Origin: Paraburkholderia agricolaris
GTDB taxonomy: Bacteria; Pseudomonadota; Gammaproteobacteria; Burkholderiales; Burkholderiaceae
DNA: 64,000 bases
NCBI RefSeq assembly: GCF_009455635.1
Contig: NZ_QPER01000002.1
Span: 3,038,001 to 3,102,000 of the forward strand
Direction: 5' to 3'
The notes under the pieces were generated by a model that saw nothing but the letters and a program-made list of their open reading frames with translations, was not told where the DNA came from and did no database searches. The translations under genes and the position numbers were made by a program. Numbering within the stretch: the first letter of the stretch is position 1; each line of letters opens with the position of its first letter. This document shows positions 8,194 to 17,404 of this stretch, in pieces.

Positions 8194-10320
8194 ATGACTC
8201 GCTCAATCAACGCCTTTCAGGCGCTCGCACTCGTATCAGCAGGAATGGGTACAACATTCTCAGTCCATGCCCAGGACGATGGAATCCAGCTCACACCCGT
8301 GGTCATCACAGGAATATCCCCCACCCAATACCCGTCGTACCAGATCGACCGGACAAAAGTTGGACCTCTAGGAGAGAAGGCGCTCCTTGATACGCCGTAC
8401 TCGATTAGTATCGTCCCCGCGTCGCTTGCGGAAAATCAGCAACTCCAGAGCGTGCGGGAAGCGTTTCGTTTCATCCCGTCGGTTCAGGGCGAAAATATCC
8501 GCCCCCAGAGCCGAGGGCTGCAAGCCGGGGTTGTCCAGAACACGCGAATCGATGGCATGAATATCGCGGCGACAACCGACTATCCAATCGAGCAATTCGA
8601 GCAGATTGAGGTTCTGAACGGACTGGCTGGCGCCCTGTACGGGCCGGCCAGTCCTGCCGGCACGTTCAACTATGTGCTGAAACGGCCTACAGCCGAGCCC
8701 TTACGCGAATTCACGCTCGGCTACGCCTCTCGCCAGTCCTTGCTTGAACATCTGGATCTCGGAGGACACTTTGGCAACGACGACCGCTTCGGGTTCCGGC
8801 TGAATTTACTCAATCAGAACGGTGAGGGGTATGTGGAAGGCAGCCGCCTGCGCAGGCAACTGGCAAGCCTCGCGTTCGACATTCGTTTCTCCCCGGACAC
8901 GAAGCTTGAGACCAATTTCAGCACATACCACTATCTGTCGACTGGATTCCCGGGAACGTTTGCTTTAGCGCGCAACGTGCCCTTTCCCAGCGCGCCCGAC
9001 CCGACACGTCCAGGTTACGGCCAATCGTGGGCCGGCGACGATAACGTCACCAACATGTTCAGCGCCACCCTGAAACACGACTTCAACAAGGACTGGCATG
9101 TCAGCGCCGGCGTGTTGAGAGAGACGAACGACCGGGCGTCGACGGTGCCGACCAACACCATCACCAGCAGGACAGGCGCCTATACGACGACCACGGCGAC
9201 AACCACGTACAGCCTGGACACGATCGTCAGCAACACCGTCGCGCTGAATGGCCACACGGAACTTGCGGGCCTGTCGCACGACGTCTTCGTATCGAACACC
9301 GGTTTCTTCTGGAATCGATACACGCCGTTTCAGACTGGCGCGATTACGCTCGGCAGTGCAAGCATCAACGACCCACTGTCTTTCGCGAAACCTCCGTTGC
9401 CCGATTTCTCAAATCGATATCTGTCCACCGGCACGGTCCAGCAGTCGATCAGTGTCGGGGACACGATTGGATTCGGCAAACACTGGTCCACGCTACTGGC
9501 CGCGAGCCAGAGTTGGATACACACCGAGAACTACAGCAAGCAGGGAGCGACGACCAGCAAGTACAACGCGAGCGGCATCAGCCCGACGGCCAGTCTGATG
9601 TTCAAGCCGGTCGACAATATGACTGCGTATCTGACTTACGCTGACAGTCTTCAACAGGGCGACAATGCGCCGGCCGGATCGGCAAATGCGGGAGATAGCC
9701 TCGCGCCATACCGAAGCAGGGAGTGGGAACTCGGTTACAAGGTCGATGTGAGCCAGGTTACGCTCGGCGCCGCCCTTTACCGCATCGAGAGACCGTACGC
9801 CTATGTCGGCGCAAACAACGTTTTTGCCGAACAGGGTCAACAGGTCAACCGTGGGCTCGAACTGACCGCGACAGGCGCGATTACGAGAGATCTCAACATC
9901 TTCACAGGGATCTCTCTACTCGATCCCCGTCTGTTCGACACGGGATCGGCGTCTACCAGCGACAAGCAGATTCTTGGGCTCTCGCGCGTCGTATTCGATG
10001 CGCTCCTCGACTACTCCGTGCCGTCCGTTGCCGGCCTCGGGTTCAACATCAATATGAACTACGCAAGCCGTCGGCCAGGCAACTATACGAACACTGATTA
10101 TGTCGACGGCTATACCGTCTTCGATCTCGGTGCCCGCTACCGAACGAAAATTGCCGGCAAATCAGTAACGCTGCGTATTGCTGTCGACAACATCACTAAT
10201 CGCCAGTACTGGGCCAACATCACGCCGAGCGGGCAAAACGGCTACAGCGGCGCCGACAACGGTACAGGCACGCTTGGCGCACCCCGCACCTTCCGCGCTT
10301 CGCTACAAATCAATCTCTGA
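8194..10320 (+). CDS. TonB-dependent outer-membrane receptor, probably molybdenum-responsive
   Basis: The 708-residue protein starts with a signal peptide ending SVHA before QDDG. A TonB-box-like LTPVVITG follows, then a plug domain (about 50-170, with SRGLQAG, RIDGM and EQIEVLNG) and a 22-strand-type barrel to the C-terminus. By sequence it belongs to the TonB-dependent siderophore receptor group. The frame is open back to 8059, but that would put the ModE-type element inside the gene, and the signal peptide fits the ATG at 8194. The ModA-like gene follows after 14 bases. The context suggests uptake of molybdate or a chelated molybdenum species rather than iron. The exact ligand is not readable. 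Confidence 0.85.
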   Translation: MTRSINAFQALALVSAGMGTTFSVHAQDDGIQLTPVVITGISPTQYPSYQIDRTKVGPLGEKALLDTPYSISIVPASLAENQQLQSVREAFRFIPSVQGENIRPQSRGLQAGVVQNTRIDGMNIAATTDYPIEQFEQIEVLNGLAGALYGPASPAGTFNYVLKRPTAEPLREFTLGYASRQSLLEHLDLGGHFGNDDRFGFRLNLLNQNGEGYVEGSRLRRQLASLAFDIRFSPDTKLETNFSTYHYLSTGFPGTFALARNVPFPSAPDPTRPGYGQSWAGDDNVTNMFSATLKHDFNKDWHVSAGVLRETNDRASTVPTNTITSRTGAYTTTTATTTYSLDTIVSNTVALNGHTELAGLSHDVFVSNTGFFWNRYTPFQTGAITLGSASINDPLSFAKPPLPDFSNRYLSTGTVQQSISVGDTIGFGKHWSTLLAASQSWIHTENYSKQGATTSKYNASGISPTASLMFKPVDNMTAYLTYADSLQQGDNAPAGSANAGDSLAPYRSREWELGYKVDVSQVTLGAALYRIERPYAYVGANNVFAEQGQQVNRGLELTATGAITRDLNIFTGISLLDPRLFDTGSASTSDKQILGLSRVVFDALLDYSVPSVAGLGFNINMNYASRRPGNYTNTDYVDGYTVFDLGARYRTKIAGKSVTLRIAVDNITNRQYWANITPSGQNGYSGADNGTGTLGAPRTFRASLQINL

Positions 10321-10334
10321 ACAAGGAACGACGT

Positions 10335-11174
10335 ATGGTACTTCGCACCCTCCTTGCCGCCGTTCTCGGCAGCACCATGAGCATCGCGTGGGCACAGCAG
10401 GCGGCCGCCCCGGCGGTTGTCACGATCTATGCTGCCGGAAGCATGAGCGGCGCGCTCACCGCTATCACGCATCAATACACGGCGGAGTCTGGCCAGAAAA
10501 TCGATCTCGTTACCGGACCCGCCGGTCTTCTATTGGACAAAATCGAGCGTGCCGCCAAAGCCGATGTTTTCATTTCCGCGAATATGGCGCATCCACAGCG
10601 CCTGACAGCAGAAGGGAAAGCTGCGCCCACTGTTGTCTTTGCGAGGAATCGGCTGTGTGTTCAGGCTCGCCCGGACGTCGGCCTCACAACGGACAATCTG
10701 CTCGACAAACTGCTTGATCCGAATGTAAAGATCGGCACCTCGACACCCAAGGCAGACCCGGGCGGCGACTATGCATGGGAGTTATTCGCGAAGGCGGACT
10801 CGGTTCACCCTGGCGCGAAGCAGATTCTGGAAGCGAAAGCACAGCAACTGGTTGGTGGCCCAACAGCGCCTCAGGTTCCTGCCGGTCAGAATGCCGTGAA
10901 GTACTTTATGGCGACGCGGCGTGTCGATGTCTTCATCGGCTATTGCAGCTCTCACGAAACCAAGCCCGATTCGACTCTTGTGCAAGTCGAACTCCCCGCC
11001 AACCTGAGCCTCTCTGCCGACTACGGCATGACAGTTCTGGAACAGCCGCAGACCGCTACCACCCGCAATGCCGCGTACCGGTTGGCCTTGTATCTGATGA
11101 GCCCGGAAGCACAAGACGTACTCACACGTTATGGGTTCACACCGGTTGCGCGCCTCGCGACGGCAAGCCGTTAG
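10335..11174 (+). CDS. ModA-like periplasmic molybdate/oxyanion-binding protein
   Basis: The 279-residue protein has a signal peptide (cleavage near AWA before QQAAAP) and then a ModA-type binding fold: YAAGSMSGAL near the N-terminus, ADVFISANMAHPQRL, and a C-terminal RLALYLMSPEAQDVLTRYGF. These correspond to the oxyanion-contact Ser region and core of molybdate-binding proteins. AAGGA precedes the ATG. It is co-directional with the TonB receptor, 14 bases after its stop. No modB or modC lies beside it, so delivery to a transporter encoded elsewhere must be assumed. The last 4 bases overlap the converging peroxidase gene. Confidence 0.85.
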   Translation: MVLRTLLAAVLGSTMSIAWAQQAAAPAVVTIYAAGSMSGALTAITHQYTAESGQKIDLVTGPAGLLLDKIERAAKADVFISANMAHPQRLTAEGKAAPTVVFARNRLCVQARPDVGLTTDNLLDKLLDPNVKIGTSTPKADPGGDYAWELFAKADSVHPGAKQILEAKAQQLVGGPTAPQVPAGQNAVKYFMATRRVDVFIGYCSSHETKPDSTLVQVELPANLSLSADYGMTVLEQPQTATTRNAAYRLALYLMSPEAQDVLTRYGFTPVARLATASR

Positions 11175-12391
11175 CGCTTGTATCCATCGGTTAGCGTCGC
11201 AAGAAACGCGGCGACGTCGTCGATATCCTGCTCCGACCACACGGGACGCTCGCCCGCTTTACGCGTAAGCGGCTCATCGGTCGTGTCGACATTCACCCGC
11301 AGCGCAACCGGCAGGTCGTTGAATTTATCGACCTTGCCGTGCGCGTCTTTCGGATACCACTTCGCCGGGTTGGTGTCGCGCTGCACGTAAAAACGCAGCG
11401 CGTCCTTCAGCGTATGGACGCGGCCGTTGTGGAAGAACACCTGGCGCGTCGCCGTGTTACGCAGCGACACCGACTTGAAAAGTCCGCAGTTGCTTTTATC
11501 GCTCGCCTGATCGGTGCGCAACGGCCCACACAATCCCATATCGAAGTACTTCGGGTCCGCGTTCGCACGCAACTCCGGATTGCGCGGCACGCCGAGCGCC
11601 TGGAAGTTGAAGTCGGTGAAAAGCGGATGCGAGCCGTCGACACCCACCTGGTCGATGTGGCAGGAGGCGCAATTGCCGCCCGTCGGGCTGTCGAACAGTT
11701 TTTTGCCTCTCAACTCCTGTGCCGTTAGTTGCACTTTTCCATCGAGGTAGTAATCGAACTTGCTGGTGTACGGATGGAAGCTCGGGTCTTCGAGCTCGAA
11801 ACGCTCGATCGCAGCCATCGCCTGGGCGAACGCTTTCGTGCGGTCCACGAAAATGTTCTGGCCAAACACTTCCCTGAAGCGGGCGGCATACGGCGCCCGC
11901 TCCAGTTTCGCGAGGAGGGCTGCCGGGTCCCGGTTGGCCATCTCGTCGGGATTGAACAGCGGGAAGCTCGCCTGATCGTGCAACTGGTTAAAGCGTCCGT
12001 CCCAGCCGAAGCCGCCAACCGGCGCGTTATCCGTCTCGCTCAGCCGTTCGGACAGGCTGGCCGCCTGCGCATGACTCCACATCGGCGTGCGGTTCAGCAC
12101 GTAACGCAGGCTCGGCACGGCGCGCGTGCCTTGCCGGTGCATGTCAGGGCCGCCCAGTTGCGCGGCCAGCCCGTCAGGCGGGCCGTACGCATGCGACGGA
12201 CTATGGCAGCTCGCGCACGACATCTTGCCCGAGGCCGACAACGACGCATCGAAGAACATCAGCTTGCCGAGCGCCGCGGCATCGCTGTAGACGGGCTGCG
12301 CGTCGTTCGGCGTCGCGCCCGCTGCCATCGGTAGCAGTGCAGCGCCCGCCAGTACAGCGCGCGCTGCGAATCGCGTTGCGGAAACCATCAT
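11171..12391 (-). CDS. di-heme cytochrome c peroxidase/MauG-family protein
   Basis: From the chosen start the protein has 406 residues. It has a signal-like N-terminus ending near AAGA and two haem c sites: CASCH at about residues 59-63 and another CASCH in the second half (GGNCASCHIDQ). Spacing and the motif GFGWDGR between them are typical of the bacterial di-haem peroxidase/MauG superfamily in the periplasm. The frame is open to 12484, but the tandem ATGs at 12391 and 12388 give a proper signal peptide and start 4 bases after the phosphoesterase stop, suggesting translational coupling. Whether it reduces peroxide or modifies a substrate cannot be told. Confidence 0.88.
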   Translation of the reverse strand: MMVSATRFAARAVLAGAALLPMAAGATPNDAQPVYSDAAALGKLMFFDASLSASGKMSCASCHSPSHAYGPPDGLAAQLGGPDMHRQGTRAVPSLRYVLNRTPMWSHAQAASLSERLSETDNAPVGGFGWDGRFNQLHDQASFPLFNPDEMANRDPAALLAKLERAPYAARFREVFGQNIFVDRTKAFAQAMAAIERFELEDPSFHPYTSKFDYYLDGKVQLTAQELRGKKLFDSPTGGNCASCHIDQVGVDGSHPLFTDFNFQALGVPRNPELRANADPKYFDMGLCGPLRTDQASDKSNCGLFKSVSLRNTATRQVFFHNGRVHTLKDALRFYVQRDTNPAKWYPKDAHGKVDKFNDLPVALRVNVDTTDEPLTRKAGERPVWSEQDIDDVAAFLATLTDGYKR

Positions 12392-12395
12392 CGGC

Positions 12396-13628
12396 TTAGA
12401 GGTTCGTGAAGATGTCGTTGCCGAATCCGACCAGGCCCGCCTGCCCTGCATAGCCCAGATAACCCAGCTGGAAGATGTCTTCAATGCTCTTGAGCATCGA
12501 GTAGTGGTTGTACTGCACCGTCGACACCGTACCCGGCTTGATGAACTTCGAAATCATCACCGCGCCGGTCTGGTCGCCACCGAAGCTCTGCTTGGTCAGG
12601 TTGATCGTCGCGCCCTTGTACGACAGCGACGAAGTCTGCGGGAACGCCGGCAGATTCGGACCGGGCTGCTGGCTACAGCAGGTTGTCCCTGCAAAGGTCA
12701 GTTGCGTTTGGCCCGCCGAAGGCTGGGTCACGGACGCATAGCTGCTTTCGTCGAAATTGATGATCAGCAGGCCGTCCTTCTGGAATGCCGGCGAGGCGGT
12801 GATAATCGGCACCCACTTCTGCAGGAACGTGTTTGCGCTCGTCAGCCCGCCCGGCTGGCCGTTCACGCACGGCGAATCGTGACCGTCGTCGCACAGGTTC
12901 GGCGTGATCAGGTTGAAGTTGGCGGTGGTCGAGATCGACTGCAGGTCGGTGGTGAGCCTGTTCAGGTTCACGACGTTCTGGCCGCAATCGGGCGAATCGA
13001 TAATCGAGTGGAAGTACATGAACGGGTTGTGACGCGTCGCGTACTGATCGCCCTGTGGTACCGCTGCACTCGGTGCTTCTCCAATCTGCGTGAGGTCGGT
13101 CGTGTTGAGCGTCGGGTGACCGCACGTAGCGGCTTCGCGCGTCGGGTCATTACCCATGTCGTCTTCATAGCCCTTCCAGGTGTAGCCGGCGGCCTTTAAC
13201 TGGTCCGGCAACGTCTTGATACTGGCCGGATACACGCAGCCCGAGCCGATCGCCTGACCATCGGGTGTCATGCCGGTGAGCGTGAAATCCTGATAGATCG
13301 GGCAATCATTATCCGTTTCCGGCGTCGGCGCCTGACCGCTGATCATCGAGATGTAGTTGTCGAGGCTCACGTGCCCAGTGCCGTAATACTGCTGCACCAA
13401 CGCGCCTTGCGATGCCAGCGTCTGCGACAGATACGGTGCCTTGCTGCTGGCGCCAAACGTGGTCGCGTAGTTTTCGTTTTCGAGCGTGATGACGAAGACG
13501 TGGCGGATCTGCTGCTGCCCGGTCTGCGCGATCGATGAGGATGACGAGCCGCATGCGGTAACGATAACGCCAATTAAGGCGGTAGAAATGGCAGCGAAAA
13601 GTGTGCGCATCCAGGTGCGTTTTGACAT
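12396..13628 (-). CDS. lipoprotein phosphoesterase (AcpA/phospholipase C superfamily)
   Basis: The 410-residue protein starts MSKRTWMRTL and has a lipobox ending VTAC near residue 26, then a Ser-rich linker. The phosphoesterase domain shows VITLENENY at its start, GHVSLDNYISMISG, IINFDESSYAS and a late YNHYSMLKSIED, matching metal-binding and catalytic segments of the acid phosphatase/phospholipase C family (PF04185 type). Purine-rich GGGAAAGGA precedes the ATG; an upstream ATG at 13676 would put 16 residues before the signal. It forms an operon with the di-haem protein gene. Likely role: release of phosphate from external organophosphates. Confidence 0.87.
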   Translation of the reverse strand: MSKRTWMRTLFAAISTALIGVIVTACGSSSSSIAQTGQQQIRHVFVITLENENYATTFGASSKAPYLSQTLASQGALVQQYYGTGHVSLDNYISMISGQAPTPETDNDCPIYQDFTLTGMTPDGQAIGSGCVYPASIKTLPDQLKAAGYTWKGYEDDMGNDPTREAATCGHPTLNTTDLTQIGEAPSAAVPQGDQYATRHNPFMYFHSIIDSPDCGQNVVNLNRLTTDLQSISTTANFNLITPNLCDDGHDSPCVNGQPGGLTSANTFLQKWVPIITASPAFQKDGLLIINFDESSYASVTQPSAGQTQLTFAGTTCCSQQPGPNLPAFPQTSSLSYKGATINLTKQSFGGDQTGAVMISKFIKPGTVSTVQYNHYSMLKSIEDIFQLGYLGYAGQAGLVGFGNDIFTNL

Positions 13629-14118
13629 TCCTTTCCCTTTTAATTGTGTTTTAACAAGCTGATTTTTTCGATACACATTTCAATTATTTTGTATACCGAA
13701 CTAAATCAGATTGAATCGATGAACCTGCGATCACCCATCACGGCCCATTGGCAAAAGAACCGGCGTATCCCGCGATCGGGACCGCCGATTTTGTGCATGG
13801 CGAGGCTAACATGGCAGGTTGAACCGCACGTAGTCCATCTCGACTAGGGAGAAACGACGACTGCAGCTCCGCGGCCCACACCGTCGGCGCAGCGACAACG
13901 GCGCGGCCACCGGTTCAATCGGTCCATTCGTCGTGAATACAGCAGAGCAAATCTATCAAGCGGTGCGGGACTTCAATCATGGAGTGGACGCTTAGGGTAG
14001 ATGAGGGCCGCGAGCGACGGACGCGCATTACGGCGCATGAGGCCGCAGGGATCGGCCCGCCAGGATCGCGCTCTCGGAGATAGCGAAGGGGCGCCATGCA
14101 CCGATCCCATGCACGAAG
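13629..14118. other. 490-base intergenic region
   Basis: The first 80 bases are AT-rich and probably carry the promoter of the phosphoesterase gene. The rest is GC-rich. Short open frames here have no recognisable domain and no good ribosome binding sites. A short TCCCG/CGGGA inverted repeat lies near 13768-13781. Confidence 0.5.
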
Positions 14119-15462
14119 TCAGCCGGTTTGACGCAGAACCGCTTCGACACTGGCACCGATCGCAAGCAGACGCCGGTCGCCCATGTGCCGCCCCATCAAC
14201 ATCAGGCCAACCGGTGCCCTGCCTGCCTCATGGCAAGGCACGGATAACGCGCATAGATCGAGCATGTTGGCAATTGCCGGATTGCGCAGCAGCAGCCGAT
14301 TTGTCGACGTATAGACACTTTCATCAGCCAGATCCACAATCCGTGGGGCAACGATAGGCACAGTAGGACACACCACCGCATCGAACGGCTGCAACTCGAC
14401 GTCAGCCTGCCGGCATAGCAGCGTGCGGCGCGCTTTGGTACGCTGGTACTCAGCCGTACTTTGCTGGCTGCCGAAACGGATGCGAGACAAAACCCGCGGG
14501 TCATACCGATTCGCCTGCCTCGCGATCAGATCGACGTGCCATGCCCACGCCTCCTCCGCCACCAGGCCGCCGTGCTGCCCCAAGCCGCTAAGCGCGTTCC
14601 AGCTCCCGAATTCCACGTTCCGCACAATCACCCCCGCCGCAGCGAGTCGCGAGATGGCGTGCTCGAACGTGGTGGCCACATGCGCGTCGATATGGTCGAA
14701 CACGAGATTCGCCGGCACCGCCAGCCGCAGGCCAGCCAGATCGACAGGCGGCAACGGTGTGTCCGGTTCGTCCGCCATGATCGAATCGATCGAGGCACAG
14801 CAAGCGACGCTCGGCGCCATCGACCCGATCGAATCATAACTGCACGACAAGGGCACCGCGCCGTCCAGCGGAATGCGTGACGCGGTGGGCTTGAAACCCA
14901 CCACGCCACATAAAGCCGCTGGAATCCGGCACGATCCACCCGTGTCGGAGCCGATCGCGGCGGCTGCCATGCCATCCGTCACCGACACCGCCGCCCCCGA
15001 CGAGGATCCGCCTGGGATACGCGCAACCTCGCGATCGAAGGGATTCGCCGGCGTACCGTAGTGGGGATTGATGCCGAGACCCGAGTAAGCGAACTCCGTC
15101 ATGTTGGTTCGGCCCACTAACACGGCTCCCGCTGCACGCAATCGACCAATCGACACGGCGTCGCGGATCGCCGGCTGCTCCGGCAAAACACGCGCACCCG
15201 CCCGCGTGATCTCCCCCTGCACGTCGAACAGATCCTTGACCGAAATGGGAATCCCGGCGAGCGGCCCGGCGACGCCGTATCGACGCAACGCATCGCTCGC
15301 CATTGCCTGCGTCTGCGCCGCCTGACTGACCCCGTGAGGGAACACCCGCGAACCCTCACCTGCATCGGCTTCAATATTCCCGAGACACGTGGCAAGCAGC
15401 GCCTGCGCGTCGAGACGGCGATCGGCGAGCTGAGTGCGTAAGACGTCGATTGCAGGCAGCAT
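14119..15462 (-). CDS. amidase-signature-family amidase
   Basis: The 447-residue enzyme carries the amidase-signature Ser-cisSer-Lys triad: Lys76 in SVKDLF, the Ser run 153-155 in GGSSSG, and Ser177 in GSDTGGS. The family hydrolyses amides, including GatA and allophanate hydrolase relatives, and no GatB or GatC is present, so a catabolic role is likely. Its start lies 2 bases from the stop of the cupin gene, and it is the last gene of a flavin monooxygenase operon. It could release ammonia from an amide or lactam produced by the oxygenase; the substrate is unknown. Confidence 0.9.
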   Translation of the reverse strand: MLPAIDVLRTQLADRRLDAQALLATCLGNIEADAGEGSRVFPHGVSQAAQTQAMASDALRRYGVAGPLAGIPISVKDLFDVQGEITRAGARVLPEQPAIRDAVSIGRLRAAGAVLVGRTNMTEFAYSGLGINPHYGTPANPFDREVARIPGGSSSGAAVSVTDGMAAAAIGSDTGGSCRIPAALCGVVGFKPTASRIPLDGAVPLSCSYDSIGSMAPSVACCASIDSIMADEPDTPLPPVDLAGLRLAVPANLVFDHIDAHVATTFEHAISRLAAAGVIVRNVEFGSWNALSGLGQHGGLVAEEAWAWHVDLIARQANRYDPRVLSRIRFGSQQSTAEYQRTKARRTLLCRQADVELQPFDAVVCPTVPIVAPRIVDLADESVYTSTNRLLLRNPAIANMLDLCALSVPCHEAGRAPVGLMLMGRHMGDRRLLAIGASVEAVLRQTG

Positions 15463-15464
15463 GA

Positions 15465-15851
15465 TCAGGCCGGATCATAGTAGTGAATCTCCAGCAGCAC
15501 GCAGCCCTTCTCCGACTTGAACGGGCCGTGATACGCGCCAGGCGGGCGCACCGCATAGGTGTAGCCCTTGAACGGCGTGCCGCCCTCGCCGCGCTCGTCG
15601 TTGCCGACCGTCAGGTCCCCTTCCACCAGAAACACCTCTTCCCAGTAGTCGTGCACGAACGGTTTCTTCGTATAGAGGCCGCCCGGCAGGCGCAACAGGC
15701 GTGTGCGGCTGCCCGCCCGTTTGACGGTATCCAGCGAGCCGGAGAGGATCAGCTCCTGCGCGCCGGAAGCCGGGTCGTAGCCTTCGGGCAACTGCCAGCC
15801 CTGCTCCATGCCCAGTGTGCGAAACTCATCGTGAAGTTTGTTGATCGCCAT
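15465..15851 (-). CDS. small cupin-domain protein
   Basis: The 128-residue product starts at the ATG with CAGGAG upstream; an open frame further back to 15923 overlaps the preceding gene and lacks a good start. One cupin fold is visible, with a DYWEEVFLVEGDLTVG strand pair and a second motif around GAYHGPFKSEKG, which contains a possible metal-ligand His. It lies in the HpaB-HpaC-type operon directly before the amidase. It may be a small isomerase or decarboxylase, or an accessory cupin; nothing in the sequence decides between these. Confidence 0.8.
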   Translation of the reverse strand: MAINKLHDEFRTLGMEQGWQLPEGYDPASGAQELILSGSLDTVKRAGSRTRLLRLPGGLYTKKPFVHDYWEEVFLVEGDLTVGNDERGEGGTPFKGYTYAVRPPGAYHGPFKSEKGCVLLEIHYYDPA

Positions 15852-15891
15852 AGCGTTCTCCTGTGTCAATTGGAATGGGGGTGAATTGGAA

Positions 15892-17370
15892 TCAGGCGGC
15901 TTGCAATGTCGCCAACTCCGCATCGAGCGAATAAGTCGACAGCAGGTCGTCGACGAGACCGGTCGCGCGCGGCCAGTCGTAGGTGCGGAACGCGTGGCCT
16001 TTCGTCACGAATGACGCGCCCGCGTAGAAAAGCTCGTACTGGTTGTGACGCGATGCGAACTCGGAGCCAACGGCGTCCCACGCGAGCTTGAAGAACTTGA
16101 CTCTCTCCTCTGCATCGCAAACCGGCGACTTCTGGGTTTTCTCGATGATCTTCAGGAGATCCGGATTCTCGAAATCGCGAATGCTGGAAGGGAGCATGAT
16201 CATTCCGCCGCCGGCGAGTTCGCGCAGCGTGTTGAGTACCTTCGAATACAACTGCTGGGTCACAACCTGTGAGCCGTACAGCATGTTGCGGTCAGGCACG
16301 TAGTAGCCGTTCTCAATGCGGCCCTTGGCCTCCATGCCGTACACCCAGGCTTCCACCATCGCGGCTTCAGACGCTAACTGGCCCAGCGTTTCACGCACCT
16401 GCGGAAAACTGTTGGTGCCGTTGATCTCCGTGATCTTCAGCGCGAGACCGACGAGGAAGCGCAACTTGATCATCAAGCGCACCTGGCACTGGTAGTTCTG
16501 GTAACTGTGCGCGGGCGTTGCGTGAAATTGCTTTGCGCACATCGCCACGTCGCCGGCCACGAAAACGCGCTCCCACGGCACCTTGACGTCGTCGAAATAG
16601 AGCACTGCGTCGTTCTCGTCGTACCGGCTCGACAAAGGATTGTCGAAGACCGAGGGCGCGTTCTCCTCGTACGATTTGCGCGACATCACCTTCATGCCTT
16701 TCGCATTCATGGGGATCGCGAACGACAGCGCATACATTTCGTCGCCCTGGCGCAGCGGCTGGATGCAACTGCAGAACACCTCGTTCGCCATAATGCCGCT
16801 GGTCGCAAGCATCTTTGCGCCACGCACGGTGATCCCTTCCGCGTCCTGATCGACGATACCGACGGCAAGGTATTTGTCCTCCTGCTCGTGCGCCGCTTTC
16901 GCCTGATTAGCCTGAGGATTGACAATCACATAGGTGAGGAAGAGATCGTTGTCGCGGGCATACTTGTAGTAATCGCGCAGGGCGCCGGCGCGCGCCGGGT
17001 CGTATTGCTCGAATACGTCGATGCCCATGTACATACCCGAGATGCACGAAGCGACGTGGTCCGGCGAACGCCCCATAAAACCGTAGTGAAGCTCCGTCCA
17101 TGCCTCAAGCGCGGTCCGCCGTTCCACCAACTCGCTATAAGAGGTCGGCAATTGCCAGATCTTGCTGATGCGGCGCCCCGTGTCAGGCGACTCGAAGGTC
17201 ATTTTTTCAATGTTCTCCGCGCGTGCCTGAAAGTCGTACAGATTGGCGTAGCTACGGATCGAGTTGCGGAACGCGCGATGCGTAGTCACATCGCCCACTG
17301 CCTGACCGTTGATATAGACCTGCCGTCCATCGCGCAGCGACGCGATATGTTGAGTCCCGTTCTTGATCAT
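15892..17370 (-). CDS. FADH2-dependent monooxygenase, HpaB (4-hydroxyphenylacetate 3-monooxygenase) family
   Basis: The 492-residue protein has the acyl-CoA-dehydrogenase-like fold of HpaB-type oxygenases, with the typical GFMGRSPDHV motif (about 97-106), YVIVNPQ, and VPWERVFV near the middle. It uses reduced FAD delivered by a separate reductase, encoded just upstream in the same operon. CGGAG precedes the ATG at 17370; the longer frame to 17691 lies inside the reductase gene. HpaB relatives hydroxylate phenols and some N-heterocycles (for example pyrrole-2-carboxylate). The accompanying amidase would suit a nitrogen-containing substrate, but that is only an inference. Confidence 0.88.
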   Translation of the reverse strand: MIKNGTQHIASLRDGRQVYINGQAVGDVTTHRAFRNSIRSYANLYDFQARAENIEKMTFESPDTGRRISKIWQLPTSYSELVERRTALEAWTELHYGFMGRSPDHVASCISGMYMGIDVFEQYDPARAGALRDYYKYARDNDLFLTYVIVNPQANQAKAAHEQEDKYLAVGIVDQDAEGITVRGAKMLATSGIMANEVFCSCIQPLRQGDEMYALSFAIPMNAKGMKVMSRKSYEENAPSVFDNPLSSRYDENDAVLYFDDVKVPWERVFVAGDVAMCAKQFHATPAHSYQNYQCQVRLMIKLRFLVGLALKITEINGTNSFPQVRETLGQLASEAAMVEAWVYGMEAKGRIENGYYVPDRNMLYGSQVVTQQLYSKVLNTLRELAGGGMIMLPSSIRDFENPDLLKIIEKTQKSPVCDAEERVKFFKLAWDAVGSEFASRHNQYELFYAGASFVTKGHAFRTYDWPRATGLVDDLLSTYSLDAELATLQAA

Positions 17371-17404
17371 GATGTTTCTCCGGTAATTGAGGTCGGATGT
17401 GCGC

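Noticed and set aside
13915..14097. Short minus-strand frame downstream of the phosphoesterase promoter
   Set aside because: No domain, no ribosome binding site, and a composition typical of frame shadows in GC-rich DNA.
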